Source: Monocercomonoides exilis
Taxonomy: Eukaryota; Preaxostyla; Oxymonadida; Polymastigidae
Direction of reading: 5' to 3'
DNA length: 64,000 nucleotides
NCBI GenBank assembly: GCA_001643675.2
Contig: LSRY02000004.1
Location: 1,166,001-1,230,000, forward strand
In this document: positions 58,430-64,000 of the stretch, piece after piece
How the letters are laid out: every line of letters starts with the position of its first letter
How positions within the stretch are numbered: position 1 is the stretch's first letter
Notes under the pieces: generated by a model
Databases searched by the model: none
The model's input: the letters and a program-made list of their open reading frames with translations, nothing else
What the model was told of the DNA's origin: nothing
Made by a program: the position numbers and the translations under genes

Positions 58430-58523
58430 AACTCATTATAGAGGAGCAAACCTGCTCCTTGTGTTCGTTGATTCGCTCTATTGCGAATTGATAGAACGCA
58501 GTGAGACAGGATTTGCTCCGAAA
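58430..58523. repeat. DIRS internal complementary region (ICR)
   Basis: 58430-58489 is the reverse complement of the left end (CTCATTATAGAGGAGCAAAC ... TTGCGAATTG). 58487-58523, overlapping by the shared TGA/CAA bases, is the reverse complement of the right end (ATAGAACGCAGTGAGACAGG). Read on the minus strand it is right end plus left end, GTTCTATCAATTCGCAA, exactly the expected circle junction. Confidence 0.9.
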
Positions 58524-59049
58524 TAATACGAACGCGGAAGGATAGACTCAAAGCGGCTGGGTGCGAAAGAGAGAAACATATTTGGAGGAATATGACGAGA
58601 AAAAGGGAGAGATATAAAAGGATAGAGGAAAAGATCAACCGTCCGAAGTCACAAGAGTGCACCTAGAACCTGTTTAGAGAAACATGCAACGAAGATTGAG
58701 TTTCAAGCATGATCCTACTCCTTTATAACATTATTATGGCTTTCACAGAGAAGAATAAAATTTAAAATATGCAGTGTGTGATGTTTTGCGGTTGCTCTGC
58801 TGGATTAGCAGAAGAGCGGGAGGCAGAGCATATCACATGCAGTTTTCTTTTCCACGCCTCGCGAAAGCAAGAGTGGTTTTTCTTTCTGCTCCAAGAATAC
58901 TCGCCTCACCGGATCCCTGCACAGCCTGCAGGTGAGAGCTCCGAGGGGCAATGTCCCCTGCCCTCTGGTCTTCGTGACCAATGCAAAAAGGCGAAGTCGG
59001 CGGTGAAGTGAAGCGGACAATTCATTGAACACTATTTATTATTTAACAT
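58524..59049 (+). other. DIRS 3' region
   Basis: Between the ICR and the right terminal repeat. The 58769-59011 frame (CGCSAGLAEEREAEHITCSFLFHASRKQEWFFFLLQEYSP...) overlaps a GC-rich stretch, but no domain is recognised. Confidence 0.35.
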
Positions 59050-59289
59050 GGGTAATTATTTTTGAAAAGTCGCAAATGTTTAATTTTCAAATAAATCAAA
59101 AATTTCATATCTTGATCAAATTTCAGTTCCCGCTAATGTAACTTCATCAAAGTGGAAGATATAATTTGACAATGCTATTTGACACATTCATGTGAAGTTG
59201 CATGAGCGGGAACCGAAATTTGATCAAGATATGAAATTTTTGATTTCTTTGAAAATTAAACATTTGCGACTTTTCAAAAATAATTACCC
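59050..59289. mobile_element. A-type MITE, 240 bp, inserted in the DIRS element
   Basis: GGGTAATTATTTTTGAAAAG with its inverse. The TIR of about 100 bp is almost perfect (GCGGGAAC / GTTCCCGC near the centre), so nearly the whole element is one hairpin. It is flanked by ACAT on both sides (59046-59049 and 59290-59293). Its ends match element A. Confidence 0.9.
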
Positions 59290-59340
59290 ACATGTTATTG
59301 TCTATATTTTCATCTCGCCCTTTTTTCCACTTCTTATTTA

Positions 59341-59426
59341 GGAGGGCGAAGTTCTCACCTTAACCGCCCATAAATTATATTAACACTCATTATATCGGAG
59401 CAAACCTGTCTCACTGTGTTCTATCA
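59341..59426 (-). repeat. DIRS right inverted terminal repeat
   Basis: Inverse of 53820-53905 over AATTATATTAACACTCATTA and GGAGCAAACCTG; the outer TCTCACTGTGTTCTATCA is specific to this end. Confidence 0.85.
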
Positions 59427-60403
59427 ACAAAAAAATAACATCAGATAGATCAACACTCTGTTTCTTTTCATTTCTTAATTTTCCAAGTGTGAAATGATAT
59501 CATTAAAAAAATAGTGACATAAATCTATTTCTGAAAAGAATAAATATTTTCAAAAAAGAATGCCCGTTCGAAAAATCGATCTATTCGACCGACTGATCTT
59601 TCGAAAGACTGATCTTTGTCGTTCGACTGATCTCTGCAACGATCCATCGATAGCCCATTGAAATTTCAAAAAATCAATAAATAAAATATATATTTGTTCG
59701 AATCGTGCGAAAATTAAACAAATAAATAAAAAAATGATAAAATCAAGATAAAGTTTTTCTATTTTAATTCATTGTTTTTTCGTATATCAAAAAATAAAAT
59801 ACAAGCTGATTGTCTTGTAGGTCGACTTGTCGAGCAATAAGAAAAATGTCGGTCTGTCACAAAGGTTAACTTTTCAATGTTTATTTAACAATTTTATGAT
59901 AGTGAAAAAAAAAATTTATTTTTTGCTTCAATTTTTGTTTTTGATGAAGATCAAAGGATTTTAAATTTATTTTTGATCATTTGCTTTGCTTGTTTTTAAC
60001 CAACTCTCTTTCTTTGTTTATTTTTAATTACAAGCCCATGAAACATACATAAAGAAGTTTTATTATTCGAAATGCTTTATGTTTTTATCAATTTTTTCAA
60101 ATGTTTTTGACATTTCATCATTTTTGACAAAAAAAATGAAAAAATGAAATTTTTGAGCTGCACAATAATTTTTACATATTAAAAATGATGTGCGTGAAAA
60201 GAAAAAGATTTGTATAAAGTATTTACCGTGTCAAAATTTTGTGAAATGTTGTTGCTTTCATTACACAAATCAATTTTTGAAAATAATAAAAATGCTTTTT
60301 TTATTTTCAATTTAATTTAAAATGACATATAATGAAGAATATCAATGAATTATAATCATATTTATATTATGCAGTGACAAATAATTCTTTATGTCAAAAA
60401 AAA

Positions 60404-60789
60404 AGCTCAAAAATTTCATTTTTTCATTTTTTTTGTCAAAAATGATGAAATGTCAAAAACATTTGAAAAAATTGATAAAAACATAAAGCATTTCGAATAA
60501 TAAAACTTCTTTATGTATGTTTCATGGGCTTGTAATTAAAAATAAACAAAGAAAGAGAGTTGGTTAAAAACAAGCAAAGCAAATGATCAAAAATAAATTT
60601 AAAATCCTTTGATCTTCATCAAAAACAAAAATTGAAGCAAAAAATAAATTTTTTTTTTTTTTTCACTATCATAGAATTGAAAAATAAACATTAAAAAGCT
60701 TGTTTTTTATATTTTTATGTTGTATTCATTCTATTTCAAAAAACAAAAAAAAACCGTGTTTATGAAACATTCGGGTTAATAAATCACCC
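60404..60789 (-). repeat. Right arm of foldback element E
   Basis: Inverse of 59878-60159 joined to 50362-50464. The central 244 bp (60160-60403) is AT-rich and unpaired. Confidence 0.85.
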
Positions 60790-61007
60790 TAATATTTTTG
60801 TTTTGAAAAAAAATCAGAAATCAAGATGCCACGCTGGTAATATTAATGTGATCACTTTATGCTCATTTTTCTATTCATTTAAAGATAAATTGAACATTTC
60901 AAATATAACATCATTTTTGATCGAATGCATAATATATACTGAAAATACCATTTTCCAACAATTTGTATTTTCCCCACTTCTATTACAGATAGAATACCTT
61001 AATTGAA
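60790..61007 (+). promoter_or_regulatory. Upstream region of the 30-residue repeat gene
   Basis: 218 bp between the right end of element E and the ATG at 61008. AT-rich, with a CTTCTATTACAG at about 60977-60988 that could be a splice acceptor, so an upstream exon is possible. Element E therefore sits in or near the promoter. Confidence 0.4.
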
Positions 61008-63725
61008 ATGTTTAGTGGCAAAAATGGTTATGCAAATTTACAGTATATTTTAAAGAGTCGTGCATTGGATAAGGACGCGAATGGAAGAACAGAAGCAATG
61101 CGATGTATTATTGAGCAAAAAAAAGAGCCGCAGAAATGGATGAGACATGACAATGAAATTGCTGACAAAGAAGGACGGACAATGGCAATGCACTGGATTG
61201 CAATCATCAAAACAGATCCTCCACTATGGATGATAATGGATAACTCACAAGATAACAAGGATGGAAGGACACTAGCAATGAAGTGGATTTCGGAGAAAAA
61301 GACAGAGCCGCCTGCTTGGATGAGACATGACCCTGCACTTACTAATAAGAACGGAGAAACAATGGCGATGAAGTGGATAAGGTTTGTTCAGACAGATCCA
61401 CCATTATGGATGAGACACAATGTTTCATTTAAAGATAATTTGTTTCAATGGACGATGGCAATGTGGTGGATTTCATACGTTAAAACAGAACCGTCCGTGT
61501 GGATGAGACATGATATAACTCTTGGTGATAATATTGGCATGACAATGGCCATGCTGTGGATAAGAAATATCAAGACAGAACCTCCAGCATGGATGAGGCA
61601 TAGAAACGAACTTACTGATTATTGTGGGAAGACTATGGGTATGCATTGGATTGCAGATGTCTATTTAAAACCTCCATTGTGGATGTTAATGGATAACGCG
61701 CTAGGCAACAAGGATGAGAGGACGCTAGCGATGAAGTGGATTTCGGAGAAAAAGACAGAACCGCCTGCTTGGATGAGACATGACCCTGCACTTGCTGATA
61801 AGGTTGGAAAAACGATGGCGATGCTATGGATTTCTACCATCAAAACTGAACCTCCAGTCTGGATGAGGCACAACAATACACTTGGTGACAAGGAAGGGAG
61901 GACAATGGCCATGCTATGGATAGCGAATGTTGGGACAGAACCACCAGAATGGATGAGATATGAATCTGCACTTGGCAACGGAAAATACGGAACAATGGCC
62001 ATGCAATGGATTTGTTTTGTTCATACAGAACCTCCAACATGGATGAGACACAATATTACACTTGGAAACAACAACGGAGAAACAATGGCTATGTATTGGA
62101 TTATTATCATTAAATCTGAACCTCCAGCATGGATGAGGCACAACAATGAACTTGGCAATAAGGAAGGGAAAACTATGGCGATGCTGTGGATAGAGAATGT
62201 TCGAACAAAACCTCCATTGTGGATGTTAATGGATAACGCGGAAGACAACAAGGATAAGAGGACGCTAGCGATGAAGTGGATTTCGGAGAAAAAGACAGAG
62301 CCGCCTGAGTGGATGAGGCATGACATCACTCTTGGAGATAAGAACGGAGAGACAATGGCAATGTATTGGATCAAAGAAAAAAAAGCAGAACCACCTATGT
62401 GGATGAGACACGAAAATACATTTGCAGATAAGGAAGGACGGACAATGGCAATGAAGTGGATTTCAGAGATTAAAACAGAACCACCTGGGTGGATGAGGCA
62501 CATAATTACATTAGCAGATGACAAAGGAATGACAATGACCATGGTGTGGATAAAGGAGACCAAAATGGAACCACCAGAGTGGATGAGGCATAATATCACG
62601 ATTAAACAAAAAGATGGACAAACAATGTCCATGATGTGGATTCAATTTGTCAAGGCAGCTCCACCAGAATGGATGAGGCACGATATTACACTTAAAGATA
62701 TGAATGGAATGACAATGGCCATGCATTGGATTAATTCGAAAGAAAATACTCCTCCTGAATGGATGAGACACGATCCTGCACTTGCGAACAATGATGGCTG
62801 GACGATGGGGATGCTGTGGATAGAAAAAGTCAAAACGGATGTTCTGAGATGGATGAGGCATGACATCACTCTGCGCAACAAGGATGGGTGGACGATGGCG
62901 ATGATCTGGATTAAAAATGTGAAAACGAAACCACCAGAATGGATGAGGCATGATCCCGCACTTGCAAACAATGACGGATGGACAATGGATATGCTGTGGA
63001 TAAAGCACATCAAAACAGACCCTCCAGAGTGGATGAAGGTAGACAATGCGCCTCGGGACAAAGAAAAGAGAAGAGAGGGAACGAACTGTGAAAATGAGAG
63101 AAATAATGAAAGTTTTGAGGGAGGAATGGACGAAGCGAAAGTTACTGATGAGAATGAAAAAATAGAAGCTATGCACTGGATAGTTGAGAAAAAAGCAGAG
63201 CCGCCAGAGAAAGTGAAGCATGATACGATAGTTGGGGATGAGGAAGGAAGAACAATGGCGATGCTGTGGATAGAGAACGTGAAAACAGAGCCCCCAATTG
63301 AAATAAGACATAATATTACTCTTGGCGATAAAAATGGGTGTACAATGGCGATGCATTGGATTCAATATGTGCAAAAAGATACTCCGAAATGGATGAGGCA
63401 TGACAACGAACTTACAGATATTCTTGGACGAACAATGGCAATGAAGTGGATTCAATTTACTGAAACTGAACCACCAGAATGGATGAGGCACAACAATGAA
63501 TTTAAAGATAAGGATGGAAAAACAATGGCAGATTATTGGAAAATATATGTTAGAAGTGAAGTGCCAGAGTGGATGAAGTGTGATGAATCGGTTACCTCTG
63601 ATAAAATTGACAATGGAGCCGAAGATGAAGAAATGATGGAGATAATGAATTTGATCAAAGAAATATTACAGAAGCATCAGAACAGAACAGGAAAGAAAAT
63701 ACACTTGACAATGAAGTTGGAATAG
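61008..63725 (+). CDS. Giant Trp-rich 30-residue repeat protein (ankyrin-like solenoid?)
   Basis: 905 codons, uninterrupted, ATG 61008 to TAG 63723-63725. After about 43 residues comes a run of about 26 units of 30 residues (90 bp). The consensus is WMRHDxxLxDKxGxTMAMxW followed by IxxxKTEPPx; one unit has 31 residues and one carries a 30-residue acidic insertion (EGTNCENERNNESFEGGMDE). The G-T-x-A-M block followed by a second helix and PP recalls divergent ankyrin-type repeats of protists, which would make a solenoid for protein binding; this is inference. Units 2, 7 and 13 share WM(I/L)MDN...RTLAMKWISEKKTEPP, which shows block duplication of five to six units. The C-terminal cap is acidic and helical (EDEEMMEIMNLIKEILQKHQN). 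No signal peptide or membrane segment, so probably cytosolic. Confidence 0.85.
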   Translation: MFSGKNGYANLQYILKSRALDKDANGRTEAMRCIIEQKKEPQKWMRHDNEIADKEGRTMAMHWIAIIKTDPPLWMIMDNSQDNKDGRTLAMKWISEKKTEPPAWMRHDPALTNKNGETMAMKWIRFVQTDPPLWMRHNVSFKDNLFQWTMAMWWISYVKTEPSVWMRHDITLGDNIGMTMAMLWIRNIKTEPPAWMRHRNELTDYCGKTMGMHWIADVYLKPPLWMLMDNALGNKDERTLAMKWISEKKTEPPAWMRHDPALADKVGKTMAMLWISTIKTEPPVWMRHNNTLGDKEGRTMAMLWIANVGTEPPEWMRYESALGNGKYGTMAMQWICFVHTEPPTWMRHNITLGNNNGETMAMYWIIIIKSEPPAWMRHNNELGNKEGKTMAMLWIENVRTKPPLWMLMDNAEDNKDKRTLAMKWISEKKTEPPEWMRHDITLGDKNGETMAMYWIKEKKAEPPMWMRHENTFADKEGRTMAMKWISEIKTEPPGWMRHIITLADDKGMTMTMVWIKETKMEPPEWMRHNITIKQKDGQTMSMMWIQFVKAAPPEWMRHDITLKDMNGMTMAMHWINSKENTPPEWMRHDPALANNDGWTMGMLWIEKVKTDVLRWMRHDITLRNKDGWTMAMIWIKNVKTKPPEWMRHDPALANNDGWTMDMLWIKHIKTDPPEWMKVDNAPRDKEKRREGTNCENERNNESFEGGMDEAKVTDENEKIEAMHWIVEKKAEPPEKVKHDTIVGDEEGRTMAMLWIENVKTEPPIEIRHNITLGDKNGCTMAMHWIQYVQKDTPKWMRHDNELTDILGRTMAMKWIQFTETEPPEWMRHNNEFKDKDGKTMADYWKIYVRSEVPEWMKCDESVTSDKIDNGAEDEEMMEIMNLIKEILQKHQNRTGKKIHLTMKLE

Positions 63726-64000
63726 AAAAGTGAATCATTTTTTTCAATAAATCTTCATAAGAGTATTTTTTTCATCAGGAATGAGAAAATATATTGTATC
63801 TGAAGACGGATGCGAGAGGGCGAGGGTTGAAATAGAGAAACCAGAAATGGATGAAAACTAATATTCAAAATGAGTGTTTGCTTCATTTGCATTGAAAATA
63901 TTATTTCTGAATCATTGAACAGACGGAACACAGATTTGCATGTGAGAAAATTAAGGCTGCTTTACAACATTTCTGAATTCATGAATTCATTCGTTCATTC
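63726..64000. other. Downstream region of the repeat gene
   Basis: TTTTTTTCAATAAATCTTC at about 63738-63756 could act as a polyadenylation signal (AATAAA). A reading after an ATCAG (about 63778) might be the next gene's exon but is too short to judge. Confidence 0.35.

Larger units (their letters stand above)
53820..59426 (+). mobile_element. DIRS-like tyrosine-recombinase retrotransposon
   Basis: Boundaries come from comparison with element B: B's GTTTTGGACAA...TTTTCC is interrupted here by this element, with CAA on both sides. The inverted terminal repeats are 53820-53905 and 59341-59426. An internal complementary region at 58430-58523 joins the complement of the left end directly to the complement of the right end. 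This is the hallmark of DIRS elements, which form a single-stranded circle and integrate with a tyrosine recombinase. The coding order is gag-like region, reverse transcriptase-RNase H, tyrosine recombinase. Stops in all ORFs show that it is inactive. An A-type MITE is inserted in its 3' part. Confidence 0.9.
50465..59868. mobile_element. Element C: B-type TIR element carrying a DIRS insertion
   Basis: Ends TAGGTCTTTGTGACA and TGTCACAAAGGTTA match element B's ends. The flanks ACTTTTAAA (50456-50464) and ACTTTTCAA (59869-59877) fit an 8-9 bp target duplication with one mismatch. Subtracting the DIRS element (53820-59426) leaves 3,797 bp against 3,780 bp for B. Internal order matches B: the C-terminal block near 51100, helical gene, Gln-rich N-terminus, then AT-rich sequence, and the GACTGATCTTT array at 59590-59650. 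It is inserted in the left arm of element E. Confidence 0.85.
50362..60789. mobile_element. Element E: foldback MITE (385 bp arms) split by element C
   Basis: The left end GGGTGATTTATAAACCCG at 50362 is inverted at the right end (60789, GGGTTAATAAATCACCC on the plus strand). The left arm is 50362-50464 plus 59878-60159, and the right arm is 60404-60789. After removing element C the arms are 385 and 386 bp, mostly identical, around a 244 bp core, so the original element was about 1 kb. Both sides carry TAATA (50357-50361 and 60790-60794), a likely 5 bp target duplication. No protein is encoded by E itself. Confidence 0.85.

Noticed and set aside
53820-59426. LTR retrotransposon
   Set aside because: Terminal repeats are inverted, an internal complementary region is present, no DDE integrase or aspartic protease is seen, and a tyrosine-recombinase remnant follows the RNase H.
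61100-63600. CRISPR-like or satellite array because of a regular 90 bp period
   Set aside because: The period is an exact multiple of three in one uninterrupted reading frame, and units vary at silent sites; this is a protein repeat in a eukaryotic gene.
18586-63725. Alternative genetic code with TAA/TAG read as Gln, as in one known oxymonad lineage
   Set aside because: The 1099- and 905-codon ORFs encode all their many Gln residues as CAA or CAG with no internal TAA/TAG, and the internal stops elsewhere include TGA as often as TAA/TAG.

Overview
This is a eukaryotic nuclear window: AT-rich, with short spliceosomal introns (about 44-111 bp, 5' sites GTTTG/GTTTC, 3' sites AG), long homopolymeric Ser tracts encoded by TCN runs, and densely nested eukaryotic mobile elements. 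Intron-containing genes, parallel-beta-helix 'CG..xxPC' surface-type proteins, DIRS retrotransposons and TIR elements together suggest an anaerobic protist, possibly a metamonad such as an oxymonad. That placement is inference. The standard code fits best, because the two longest ORFs encode all Gln as CAA/CAG.

Layout. 1-4285 (-): a broken copy of a ubiquitin-specific-protease (USP, C19) gene fused to a DDE/RNase H-fold transposase-like domain. 5303-12544: a 7.2 kb TIR-bounded element (A) with a beta-helix fragment, a Pro/Ser-rich coding region and a decayed helical gene. 12578-13830 (-): a broken beta-helix gene. 15101-18130 (-): a multi-exon gene with a possible PUB domain. 18586-22119 (+): an intact USP-like gene without the transposase domain. 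22125-25904: element B, inserted at that gene's stop codon with an 8 bp target duplication. 25942-48192: two matching outward-facing TIR ends that may delimit a 22 kb element (D). It holds hypothetical genes and a second USP-DDE gene (34719-38471), which sits between perfect 1,245 bp inverted repeats. 48221-49078: a Merlin/IS1595-like transposase relic, followed by a 255 bp MITE. 50362-60789: a four-level nest, in which a foldback MITE (E) contains element C, C contains a DIRS retrotransposon, and the DIRS contains an A-type MITE. 61008-63725: an intact gene built from about 26 copies of a 30-residue Trp-rich repeat.

The most interesting system is the USP-DDE family: three relatives in 64 kb, two of them joining a deubiquitinase-type cysteine protease to a transposase-like catalytic domain in one spliced gene. 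Shared intron positions, shared palindromic upstream repeats, and a transposase half that is near-identical between copies while the protease half is diverged all point to a mobile, recombining gene family. The nest at 50-61 kb can be dated in order, and its sizes add up: element C minus the DIRS gives 3.80 kb against 3.78 kb for B, and E minus C gives two 385 bp arms around a 244 bp core.
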